From assembly GCF_900109565.1 (NCBI RefSeq), contig NZ_FNZZ01000006.1, positions 124,001-188,000 of the forward strand: DNA of 64,000 nucleotides. The letters are read 5' to 3'. Position numbers and translations under genes: made by a program. The notes below the pieces were generated by a model. The model did no database searches, was not told the DNA's origin, and worked only from the letters and a program-made list of their open reading frames with translations. Within the stretch, counting starts at the first letter, position 1, and each line of letters starts with the position of its first letter. Below, piece by piece: positions 25,285-33,501 of the stretch. Source of the DNA: Sphingomonas palmae. Lineage in GTDB: Bacteria; Pseudomonadota; Alphaproteobacteria; Sphingomonadales; Sphingomonadaceae.

Positions 25285-27153
25285 ATGGCCGCGCACGTCC
25301 GTCGCCATGTCGGCACCCGTGTAAGGGCGCTGCGCAACCCGCGGTCGCTCGGCGCGCGACTGGTGCTGATCCTGACGTTGGTCGGGGCAGGCGGCGCGGT
25401 CGCAATCGCGCTGCTGCTCGCGTCGATCATCACGCCTAGTTTCGGCAAGCTCGAGCGGCACTCGGTCGACGCGCATGTCGAGCGGACCCACGCCGCGCTC
25501 GCCGAGTACGCCAACAAGGTCGAGAGCGCCGTCAAGGATTACGGCGATTGGAACGACAGCTACGAATATATGGCGCATCCGAGCGCCACCTTCGAGCACG
25601 AGAGCTTCTCGCCGCTCGCGATGGCGAACCTCGACGTCAACGCGATGGCTTATGTCGGCATCGATCGCCGCATCGTCATCGCACGCTGGATCGACGAGGC
25701 GCGGCGCGATCAGCCGAAGATGCGTGCACGACTGGTCGGATCGATCGAAGGACTCGATCTGCCGCGGCTGCTGAGCACGCGCAGTTCGACCAGTTTCTAC
25801 GCGCGGATGGGCGGCGTCGTCGCCGCCGTCGGTGTCGCCAAAGTCCGTCGCAGCGACGGGACCGGTACCCCGCGCGGCTACGTGCTGATGGCGCGCGAGA
25901 TCAGTTCGCGCCAGCTCGCCGAATTGCTCCAGCTCAATGCGGTAATCGACCTGACGCCGACCGCGGGCGAAGTCGTGCAGCAATCGCGCGCGCGGATGAC
26001 GATCACCGTGCCGATCGCGGGCGCGGACGGGCAGCCGGTTGCGAGCGCGCGCTTCACCGTACCGCGCGAGGTGACGCTGCTCGGCCGGCGCATGCTGCTG
26101 CTCGCGATCGCGGGATCGGTGCTGCTGCTGCTGGTCGTGCTGATGATGCTGCGGCGCATGATTGGCCGGTTGGTGCTCGCCCCATTGGCGCGGGTCGAGC
26201 GCCACATGGAACGGGTTCGCGCCTCGGGCTCGCTCGCGCTGCTGGAGGACGATGGGCGGCGCGACGAGATCGGCTCGCTGGGATTGAGCTTCAACGGCAT
26301 GCTGACGCAGCTGAAGGACCTGCGCGAACAGATCGAGGCGCAGAGCTTCGCGCTCGGCCGGTCGGAGAGCGCGGTGGCGGTCATGCACAATGTCCGCAAT
26401 GCGCTGTCGCCGATCTCGACCGTGATCAGCCACGGCATCAACCGCGCCGCACCGGTCGATCAGGCGATGTTGGCGCGCGCGGCGGAGGAGTTGGGCAAGC
26501 CGGACATCCCCGCGGCACGGCGTGAGAAACTCGCCGCGTTCGTGCGCGCGGGCGTCGCCGCGATGGAGACGGCGCGGGCCGAGCAGGTCGAGCAGCTCGG
26601 CATCGGACGCGACGCGCTCGGCCACGTGCTCGACATCATCGGGCAGCAGCAGGCGGCGGCGCACGAGCGTCCGCAGCTGTCGGTGTGCGACATGACCGAC
26701 GTGATCGCGCAGAATGCGACGATCGCGCGCTACTCGGGCAAGGTCCAGATCGGCTTCAGCTATCCGGCCGAGCCATGTCCGGTGCTCGCCAATCGCGTGA
26801 TCCTGAGCCAGGTGGTCGGCAATCTGTTCGCCAATGCGGGCGAGGCGATCGCGGCGGCGGGTCGGAGCGGCGGGCGGATCGCCGTCTCGTTCGCGCGCGA
26901 CGACGAGCACGTGACGGTGCGGATCAGCGACGATGGCGAGGGGTTCGATCCGGCGGTCGGCGCGACGTTGTTCCAGCGCGGCTATTCGACCCGCGCGCAC
27001 AAGTCGGGCGGGCTGGGGCTCCACTGGTGCGCCAATTCGATGACCGCGATGGAGGGTGCACTGCGCCTTGAAAGCGACGGGCGCGGGACCGGTGCGCGCG
27101 CGATCCTGACGCTGCGCGCACCGGCTGCTATCGAAATGGATGCCGCGGCGTAG
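25285..27153 (+). CDS. CHASE4-HAMP sensor histidine kinase
   Basis: Probable partner of the upstream REC-GGDEF-EAL protein. The 622-residue protein has a membrane helix LVLILTLVGAGGAVAIALLL (about 32-51). An extracytoplasmic CHASE4-like domain follows (about 55-255) with SVDAHVERTHAALAEY and KDYGDWNDSYEYM. A second helix LLLAIAGSVLLLLVVLMMLR and HAMP come next. The phospho-acceptor region is AVMHNVRNALSPISTVISHG with His368. The ATPase domain has VVGNLFANAGEAI, DDGEGFDP and SGGLGLHWCANS. CHASE4 binds small ligands whose identity is unknown here. Confidence 0.9.
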   Translation: MAAHVRRHVGTRVRALRNPRSLGARLVLILTLVGAGGAVAIALLLASIITPSFGKLERHSVDAHVERTHAALAEYANKVESAVKDYGDWNDSYEYMAHPSATFEHESFSPLAMANLDVNAMAYVGIDRRIVIARWIDEARRDQPKMRARLVGSIEGLDLPRLLSTRSSTSFYARMGGVVAAVGVAKVRRSDGTGTPRGYVLMAREISSRQLAELLQLNAVIDLTPTAGEVVQQSRARMTITVPIAGADGQPVASARFTVPREVTLLGRRMLLLAIAGSVLLLLVVLMMLRRMIGRLVLAPLARVERHMERVRASGSLALLEDDGRRDEIGSLGLSFNGMLTQLKDLREQIEAQSFALGRSESAVAVMHNVRNALSPISTVISHGINRAAPVDQAMLARAAEELGKPDIPAARREKLAAFVRAGVAAMETARAEQVEQLGIGRDALGHVLDIIGQQQAAAHERPQLSVCDMTDVIAQNATIARYSGKVQIGFSYPAEPCPVLANRVILSQVVGNLFANAGEAIAAAGRSGGRIAVSFARDDEHVTVRISDDGEGFDPAVGATLFQRGYSTRAHKSGGLGLHWCANSMTAMEGALRLESDGRGTGARAILTLRAPAAIEMDAAA

Positions 27154-27174
27154 ACCGCCACCGCGACCGAATGT

Positions 27175-27537
27175 TCAGAGCGGGGAGGCGGGGTCAGTCA
27201 GGATGCCGCAGCCGGCCGCCGCCTTGCCGACTTCGAGGGGGACCTTCGGATCCTTCACCTGTCCCGCGACGCGGATGAAGTCGCTGGCGGTTAATCGACC
27301 CGGCGTGGTGTCACCCTCTCGCGCGGCGCGCGTCGCACGGCCGAGCTGCTGCAACTGACCCAGCGACAGGTTCGCCTCCAATCGATCGCCAAAGCATTGC
27401 GACTGCGCGGGCTGGAAGCCGTAGCCCTCCAGCGAGCTCGCGATCTTGGCAGACGGATTCACGCAGGCCGCAAGGCCGAGCGTCGCAGCTAGCGAGCCGG
27501 TCAGCGCGATCGTACCGGGCAAAGAACGAGCGTTCAT
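27175..27537 (-). CDS. Small lipoprotein of unknown function
   Basis: A 120-residue protein with an N-terminal signal sequence ending in the lipobox LGLAACV, so the mature protein is probably lipidated at Cys25. The rest is soluble, with FGDRLEANLSLGQLQQLGRA, TASDFIRVAGQVKDPKVPLE and two further cysteines (QSQCFGD, AAGCGIL) that could pair. I do not recognise the family. The ATG at 27537 follows GAGAGGA. The neighbours run toward it from both sides, so it is probably transcribed alone. Confidence 0.68.
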   Translation of the reverse strand: MNARSLPGTIALTGSLAATLGLAACVNPSAKIASSLEGYGFQPAQSQCFGDRLEANLSLGQLQQLGRATRAAREGDTTPGRLTASDFIRVAGQVKDPKVPLEVGKAAAGCGILTDPASPL

Positions 27538-27600
27538 AGAGTTGATCCTCTCATCTGCTTGTCTCTCGAACGACGATCTCGCAATCGTAACGATCAAGTT

Positions 27601-27616
27601 ACGTGTTTGAACACGT
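27601..27616. promoter_or_regulatory. Perfect palindrome upstream of the lipoprotein gene
   Basis: ACGTGTT, TG, AACACGT: two 7-base arms, 64 bases before the lipoprotein start at 27537. It suits an operator or an activator site. No regulator can be assigned. Confidence 0.4.
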
Positions 27617-27736
27617 GAGAGGCCGGCAGTGTCCGTGGCAGCGTTGCACTAGTCCATCTTACGAGTATGCGTGCTGAAACGGCGGGAAGAACAATCTCGG
27701 TCGTGTTTTTACGAGAAGGTCAGCATCGGTTTCTTT

Positions 27737-28864
27737 TTACGCCGCCACGTCGCTGCGGTTGGGGACGAGATACGGCGCAACCAATTCACGCGACAGATAC
27801 CAGCGCTGTCGATCAGGGGGCAGCGTGTCGAACGCGGCGATGATGCCGCGACATTCGGGCGCGCCGCACGTGCAGGTCATGCGCCACTGCGCGTCGGCGA
27901 GCGTGGTGGAATAATCCCACGCGATCTCCTCACCCTCGGCGATGTCGCGGATGGCGACGAGGACGGGTGTGTCGCCCGTGAACCGCAGCCCGGCATTGGG
28001 GGCGCAGCTGTGATTGATCAGGTCGTCGATGCCGCCCGAGGGACCGAGGTAGGTATCGCGCGCGATCTGGACGAAGCGATCAGCCTGGCCGATCAGCCGC
28101 CTGGGTAGTCGCTCAGCCGGCAGACGGCGCCCGGTGAACGCCACGATCTCGTCCCCTGCGCCAAACGGTTGCGCGGCGAACACCGCCTTGCCCAAATGCG
28201 TCTCGCGCACCGCGAACGGGTTGGCGGGTGCGTAGACGTCGAGCACGCGCAGCCGACCCTCGCGCCAGCCGAACGAGCGCAGCGGATTGACCGTGCCGAG
28301 CCCAATCATGAACCACACGCTGGCATGGCAGGCGAGTTCGACCAGGATGTAGGCGTATTCGCCGATATCCTGTCCGCCCGTACGCGTCGCCAGCATCAGC
28401 GTGGCGAGATCGCCTATTGACCACAGGCCCCATGCCGGGGATCGCTCGCGCGCGCGGTCGCCCCAGACGCTGCGCCACGTCGGCCAGAAACTGACGGGCA
28501 CGACGGCGACGACCAGCATGTGCGCCCAGAACGCCTCGCGGAATACCAGCCACAACAGGATCGCGGCGAGCGACGACCCCATGCAGATGCCTTCGAGCAA
28601 ATCGGGCGCCGACCAGCGCGAGCGCTGCCACAGCGCGACCGCGATCATGACGCAGGCGGCGGCGGACAGCATGAACACGATCGACTGCGGCGTTCCCGGA
28701 TTGACCGCGGCGTAGGTGAACGCCTCGACCAGCGTCGCGCTGCTCCAGATCAGCCACGACGCGCGATTCGGCTCGACCAGCCGTCGCTGCAAGCCGGCGA
28801 GGTAGATGGCGTAGCCGGTGAAGCTGGCGACGACAGCGATGAGGAACCAGGGGTCGGTAATCAT
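27737..28864 (-). CDS. Integral membrane protein with a C-terminal SET domain
   Basis: A 375-residue fusion. Residues 1 to about 205 are hydrophobic, with six or seven membrane segments such as FLIAVVASFTGYAIYLAGL. Residues about 215-340 form a SET domain: KAVFAAQPFGAGDEIVAFTG, GIDDLINHSCAPNAGLRF (the NHSC knot) and GEEIAWDYSTT (the EELxxDY-type motif). The post-SET cysteines CTCGAPECRG follow. SET domains methylate protein lysines with S-adenosylmethionine, or may only bind. A membrane-tethered bacterial SET protein is uncommon and the substrate is unknown. The gene is divergent from the acetyltransferase at 28953. Confidence 0.82.
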   Translation of the reverse strand: MITDPWFLIAVVASFTGYAIYLAGLQRRLVEPNRASWLIWSSATLVEAFTYAAVNPGTPQSIVFMLSAAACVMIAVALWQRSRWSAPDLLEGICMGSSLAAILLWLVFREAFWAHMLVVAVVPVSFWPTWRSVWGDRARERSPAWGLWSIGDLATLMLATRTGGQDIGEYAYILVELACHASVWFMIGLGTVNPLRSFGWREGRLRVLDVYAPANPFAVRETHLGKAVFAAQPFGAGDEIVAFTGRRLPAERLPRRLIGQADRFVQIARDTYLGPSGGIDDLINHSCAPNAGLRFTGDTPVLVAIRDIAEGEEIAWDYSTTLADAQWRMTCTCGAPECRGIIAAFDTLPPDRQRWYLSRELVAPYLVPNRSDVAA

Positions 28865-28952
28865 GCTCGCGGCCAGACAGGGTTAATGGAAGCGTAACGA
28901 TCAACCTCTCGGGCGTCCAGCGTGTGAACCGGTTGGTGAGACTTGGACTGCT

Positions 28953-30083
28953 ATGCCGGCCGCACCACCACAAGCGGACCTGATGACCGAACGCGCATCC
29001 ATCATCGACTGGCAGGACGTACCCGCGGCGGCGTGGGATGAACTCGCGCGCGCAGCTGGCACCGCCAACCCGTTCTACACGCGCGAGGCCGTGAAGGCGT
29101 GCGTCGCCTTGCCCGAGGCGCAACGCCCGCAGGTGCTGCTCGTATGGCAGGGCGAGATGCTGGCCGGCGCGCTTCCGATCGCGATCAAGCGCGTGCGTGG
29201 ATTGGCACTTTGTGTCGAGAACTGGGACCAGCGCGTCCGCGCGCTGGGCGAGCCGTTGGTGAGACCGGGTGCCGAGGCGGCGTTCTGGCGCGCGGCATTG
29301 CCGGAGCTCGCAAGACGACCGGGGCAGTATCTGCGGCTCTCCGCGCTCGATCCCGACAGCGCCGCCTCGCAGGCGCTGTTCAACATACTGCGCGAGCAGG
29401 GCCGCCCGTATTACCACACGCGCGATTACGCGCGCGCAGTGCTTCATGCCGGTCGCTCGAGTGCCGAGCACGCGGCCGAGCACGTGCGCGGCAAGGTGTT
29501 GAAGGAACATCGCCGGCTGCGCGCCAGGCTGGCCGATCGCGGCGCGTTGGTATTCGACCGGCTTTCCCGCGGCGACGCGGTAGACCCGTGGATCGACGCG
29601 CTGTTCTCGCTGGAGCAGACCGGGTGGAAGGGGCGCGAAGGCGTTGCCGCCACGGCTGATTCGGCGACCGAGCATTGTTTCCGCGCGATCCTGCGCGCCG
29701 CGCACGCTGACGGCACGCTCGACTTCCACCGCATGAGCGTGGGCGGACAGCCGATCGCGATGCTCACCAACCTCGAGTGCGGCGACGAGGCATTCCAGCT
29801 GAAGATCGCGTATGACGAGGCATGGGCGAGCTTCTCGCCCGGCGTGCTGATCGAGATGGAATATCTCGCCTACGCGCTCGACCGCCGTGGGTTGCGGCGG
29901 GTGGATAGCTGCGCACGCGCCGGTCACCCGATGATCGACCGGATCTGGCCCGAGCGGCGGCGCATCGTCTCGCTGGCGGTGCCGTTCGACAATGCTTTCT
30001 CGCGCTTGCTGTGCCTGGGCCAGGACCGCTGGCGCGCGCGTCGCGTGGATCGCTCCGCTACAATCCAGGGAATAGCTGCATGA
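28953..30083 (+). CDS. CelD/BioF2-like GNAT acyltransferase
   Basis: A 376-residue protein of the double GNAT-fold group used in polysaccharide and peptidoglycan modification. Marks are VLKEHRRLRARLADRGAL, SLEQTGWKGREGVAATADS (the E-x-x-x-W-K-G motif of the family) and MSVGGQPIAMLTNLECGDEA followed by FQLKIAYDEAWASFSPGVLI. The length fits. An in-frame ATG at 28983 would remove ten N-terminal residues and is a plausible alternative start. The stop overlaps the next start (ATGA), so the two genes act together. Similar proteins occur three more times in the polysaccharide locus that follows. Confidence 0.82.
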   Translation: MPAAPPQADLMTERASIIDWQDVPAAAWDELARAAGTANPFYTREAVKACVALPEAQRPQVLLVWQGEMLAGALPIAIKRVRGLALCVENWDQRVRALGEPLVRPGAEAAFWRAALPELARRPGQYLRLSALDPDSAASQALFNILREQGRPYYHTRDYARAVLHAGRSSAEHAAEHVRGKVLKEHRRLRARLADRGALVFDRLSRGDAVDPWIDALFSLEQTGWKGREGVAATADSATEHCFRAILRAAHADGTLDFHRMSVGGQPIAMLTNLECGDEAFQLKIAYDEAWASFSPGVLIEMEYLAYALDRRGLRRVDSCARAGHPMIDRIWPERRRIVSLAVPFDNAFSRLLCLGQDRWRARRVDRSATIQGIAA

Positions 30084-30973
30084 CCGACGCAACGCTCTTC
30101 GCAGACGGCGGCCTCGTCGATTTCGCGCGCGCCTATCCGGGCGAGGCGGCGGCGGTCCGCCACCAGTTGCACGATCACCCGTTGTTCGCCCCGGATGCGC
30201 TGGCGGCGCTCGCCGAACGACTGCCGGCGAGCCACGTCGAGCAGAGCCTGGGCAATCTGAAGGTCGATCAGGACCCCTCGGGTATCCGTCAGTCGACGCT
30301 GTCGCCGGGCGAGATCGTGCGGACGATCGCGACCAACGGCTGCTGGATGGTGTTGAAGAAGGTCGATGTAGACCCGGCCTATGCGGCGCTGATCGACGCG
30401 TGCTTGGCTGAGATCGCGCCGGTGACGCAGCTGATGACGGGCGAGTATCGCCGGCGCGAGGCGTTCATCTTCCTGTCGGCGCCGGGATCGGTGACCCCGT
30501 TCCACATGGACCCGGAACACAACATCCTGCTCCAGATCGCGGGCACCAAGACGATGCGGGTCTATCCGACCGGCGACGCGGAGATCGTGCCGCAGGAGGT
30601 GCACGAGGCGTTCCACCGCGGCGGCGCGCATCGCAACATGCGCCACGACCCGAGCTTCGACGCGAAGGCGCGCGACTTCGCGATGGGACCGGGCGAGGCG
30701 GTCTACGTACCGGTCAAGGCGCCGCACTGGGTGCAGAACGGACCGGTGCCCTCGATCTCGTTCAGCATCACCTGGCGTTCGGCAATGAGCGACGGCGAGG
30801 CGCGGCTGCACCGCGTCAACCAGCGGATGCGCGCGCTGGGCGTGCCGCCGACCGCGTCGGGTGCTAACCCGGGGATCGATGCGGTAAAGGTCGCCGGTCA
30901 CCGGATGATCAAGAATGCGGCGGCGCGGGTCAAGCGCGCGCTCGGTAAAGGCGGCGACCGCGCCGCTTATTGA
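30080..30973 (+). CDS. Cupin-like / JmjC-type 2-oxoglutarate dioxygenase family protein
   Basis: A 297-residue protein with a double-stranded beta helix. The iron ligands are visible as His and Asp in PFHMDPEHNILLQIAG and a later His in VYVPVKAPHWVQNGP; the Lys of GTKTMRVYP probably binds 2-oxoglutarate. The C-terminal third is helical. Such enzymes hydroxylate protein side chains or small molecules; the substrate is unknown. The start overlaps the acyltransferase stop, so the two form a coupled pair. The end lies only 3 bases from the convergent glycosyltransferase. Confidence 0.8.
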   Translation: MTDATLFADGGLVDFARAYPGEAAAVRHQLHDHPLFAPDALAALAERLPASHVEQSLGNLKVDQDPSGIRQSTLSPGEIVRTIATNGCWMVLKKVDVDPAYAALIDACLAEIAPVTQLMTGEYRRREAFIFLSAPGSVTPFHMDPEHNILLQIAGTKTMRVYPTGDAEIVPQEVHEAFHRGGAHRNMRHDPSFDAKARDFAMGPGEAVYVPVKAPHWVQNGPVPSISFSITWRSAMSDGEARLHRVNQRMRALGVPPTASGANPGIDAVKVAGHRMIKNAAARVKRALGKGGDRAAY

Positions 30974-30976
30974 AGA

Positions 30977-32179
30977 TCAGGCGGGAAAGAACAGCGCGAG
31001 CTGCCGCCGCGCGTTCTTCTCCAGGTCGAACTCGGCGACGACGTGCGCGCGCCCGCGGCGTGCCATCGCCAGCGCGGCGAGCGGATCGGCGTGGACGCGT
31101 CGAAGTGCGGCGGCGAGCGCGGCTGCGTCGCCGGGCGGCACCAGCAAGCCGGTGTCGCCGTCGCGAATCAGTTCGGGAATCCCTGAGATCGCGGTGGTGA
31201 TGGCCGGGCGCTGATAGGCGAGCGCCTCGATCATCACGTTGGGAATGCCTTCCTGCCGGCCGTCCGGGCCGATCACGCTCGGTGCGACGCAGACGCTGGC
31301 GGTGCGATACGCCTCCGCGACGACCTCGAACGGTTGCGCGCCGTGGAAGCGGACGCGATCGGCGAGTCCGAGCGCCTCTGCGCGTGCGCGCAGCGTCTCG
31401 GCGTCGGGTCCGTGGCCGATCAGGTCGCAGCGCCACTCGCCCAGGTCCGCTCCCGCCAGCACCAGCGCGTCGAGCAGGTGCGCGACGCCCTTCTTGGGTT
31501 CGAGCGCGCCGACGTAGAGGATGCGGAACGGATCGGTCGCGGGCACCTGCTCTACGGCCGCGATGCGCGACACGTCGACGCTGGAATGGATGACGTGGAT
31601 GTCGCGCGTCGCCATGCCGGGCACGCGCGCGCGCAGGAAGTCGCGACCGAATTCGCTGACGGTGCGAACCGCCTGCGCGTCGCCCAGCTTCTCCGCCAGC
31701 AGCGCCTGGGTGCGGAAAACGTCGTGCGCGCGGCAGCTGACCGAATAGGGCAGGCCACCCGCCAGATGCGCGATCCAGGCAGCGGTCGCGGGATGCCCGG
31801 CGAATTCGGCGTGGACGTGAGTCGCGCCCCAGGCGCGCGCGTGGACGCCGAGCGCCAGCGCCTTGGGTACGAGCGCGAGCGACTTGGCAGCGATCTTCGG
31901 GTGAAGACGATAGGCCCAGAGCATCCGCGCGATCCCGCCGAGCAGCCGGCGCGGATGCCGCAGCAGTGCGCGTAGCACCGCGACTGGCTGCGCGAAGCCG
32001 ATGTCGACCACGCGCTCCTTCAGCGGCGCGGCGAAGCCGTGGAGCGGTTGTGCGTGGCGGTACGGCGCGACGTGGTACAGGCGCAGGTCGACGCCCGCCT
32101 CGATGAACTTGGTGAGGTCGCGGTAGATGAACGTCTCGGTCGACTTCGGGAACTCGGTGACGATGACGGCGAGCTTCAC
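30977..32179 (-). CDS. Glycosyltransferase family 4, WcaL-like
   Basis: Adds a sugar to the lipid-linked repeat unit at the cytoplasmic face. The 400-residue protein begins MKLAVIVTEFPKSTETFIYR, as in WcaL/AmsK-type enzymes. The GT-B C-terminal half has ILYVGALEPKKGVAHLLDAL, LIGHGPD and the nucleotide-sugar motif RQEGIPNVMIEALAYQRP with the E-x7-E pair. The GTG at 32179, preceded by GGAGG, overlaps the stop of the polymerase gene (GTGA). It is the last gene of an eight-gene minus-strand run. Confidence 0.9.
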   Translation of the reverse strand: MKLAVIVTEFPKSTETFIYRDLTKFIEAGVDLRLYHVAPYRHAQPLHGFAAPLKERVVDIGFAQPVAVLRALLRHPRRLLGGIARMLWAYRLHPKIAAKSLALVPKALALGVHARAWGATHVHAEFAGHPATAAWIAHLAGGLPYSVSCRAHDVFRTQALLAEKLGDAQAVRTVSEFGRDFLRARVPGMATRDIHVIHSSVDVSRIAAVEQVPATDPFRILYVGALEPKKGVAHLLDALVLAGADLGEWRCDLIGHGPDAETLRARAEALGLADRVRFHGAQPFEVVAEAYRTASVCVAPSVIGPDGRQEGIPNVMIEALAYQRPAITTAISGIPELIRDGDTGLLVPPGDAAALAAALRRVHADPLAALAMARRGRAHVVAEFDLEKNARRQLALFFPA

Positions 32180-33501
32180 GTGTCCTCCTCGGCGGCGCGC
32201 AGGCGCCCGCACTGCACGGCGATCGCGACCACCAGCCACAGGTAACGCAGGTTCTTGTGCGGCATGAAGAACGATGCGGCCATCAATGCGGCGAGCGCGA
32301 CCCCGACCGCGAACGCCGAGCGCGCAAGCGTCGGGTTGCGCGCGTGCGCGGCGCGCCACGCGGAGGCGAGCGCGTAGCCGAGCGCGGCGGCGAAGGCGAG
32401 GAAGCCGACCAGCCCATACTCGACCGCGGCATCGAGGTAGGTGTTGTGTAGTTCGCGCGGGTAGAGCTCGCGTCCGGGCATCCAGCGATAGTCGGGCAGC
32501 AGATAGTAGAGCGGGAAGTTGCCCGGCCCGACACCCCAGATCGGTGATTGCTGGAGCAGGTCGAAGCCGATGCGCAGGTAGGTGATGCGGCGAAACAGCG
32601 TCTGGTCACGCCCGAAATCGGTGACCGCGGAAAAGCGTTCGAGCAGCGTCGGCGGCAGGAACGGGATCGCACCGACGCAGGCGACCACCCCCGCGACGAT
32701 CAGCAGCGGAAAATAGGGCTTGCGGCGAAACGACAAGGCGATGAACCCGAACGCGACCGCGAGCCCGATGATCGCGCTGCGTGCCGAGCCGAGCACCAGC
32801 GCGAGCGTGCCGAGCACGACCACGCCCGCGTAGATCAGGCGAAATCGCCGTTCGCCCGAGAACAACAGCGCGGCGGCGAGCGCGACCGAGACGAGCAGCA
32901 TCTGCGCGGCGGTCGTCGGGTTCTGATCCGATCCGCCGGCCGAACGTGCCACGCCCTCGAACCCCGCCGTCGTCGCCGCGACCGAGGTGGAGACGAGGCG
33001 GGTGCCGGTTCGCGACTCGATTACGACGATCGCCGCCGATACGGCACCCGCCGCGATGATCGCCCATAACAGCAGGCGGATGCGCGCGGGTCGGTCGGCG
33101 ATCACCAGCGTGCACAGCGCCGGCGCGACCGCGACCAGCAGCTTGGACAGGTAGCTCAAGCCCTCTGCCTTGTGCGCCGACAAGGTCGAGCTGACCACCG
33201 CCCAGCAGAACATGAGCGCGATCAACCGTGCCCCCGTGCTGCCGTACGCGCGCGCCGGCGCCCCATCCCGAGGCAGGAGGAAGATGAGCACGGTCATGCC
33301 GATCAACGCGGCGAGCGTCAGCTCGGTGGTGCCGATCGGCGATCCGCCCGACAGCCGGTTGGCGACCGCGTCGAGCTGCGTCAGCACCGCGTAGACGACG
33401 AGCGGCACCATCGCGAGCGCGCGCACCGTCTCTGCGGTGCGCCGATCCGACGGATGCGCGGCGCCGCCGCGCGGCAGGTCAGCTGTCGAAATCGACGACA
33501 T
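32176..33501 (-). CDS. O-antigen ligase/Wzy-type polysaccharide polymerase
   Basis: Probably polymerises repeat units in the periplasm. The 441-residue protein has about eleven membrane segments and the Wzy_C region. Visible are SARSAIIGLAVAFGFIAL and the large periplasmic loop with LLQQSPIWGVGPGNFPLYYL and YPRELHNTYLDAAVEYGLVG, which carry the conserved Gly-x-Gly-x-Asn and His-Asn of the family. The ligase WaaL shares this pattern; its place between Wzz and glycosyltransferases favours polymerase. It overlaps the Wzz gene by 23 bases. Confidence 0.85.
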   Translation of the reverse strand: MSSISTADLPRGGAAHPSDRRTAETVRALAMVPLVVYAVLTQLDAVANRLSGGSPIGTTELTLAALIGMTVLIFLLPRDGAPARAYGSTGARLIALMFCWAVVSSTLSAHKAEGLSYLSKLLVAVAPALCTLVIADRPARIRLLLWAIIAAGAVSAAIVVIESRTGTRLVSTSVAATTAGFEGVARSAGGSDQNPTTAAQMLLVSVALAAALLFSGERRFRLIYAGVVVLGTLALVLGSARSAIIGLAVAFGFIALSFRRKPYFPLLIVAGVVACVGAIPFLPPTLLERFSAVTDFGRDQTLFRRITYLRIGFDLLQQSPIWGVGPGNFPLYYLLPDYRWMPGRELYPRELHNTYLDAAVEYGLVGFLAFAAALGYALASAWRAAHARNPTLARSAFAVGVALAALMAASFFMPHKNLRYLWLVVAIAVQCGRLRAAEEDT

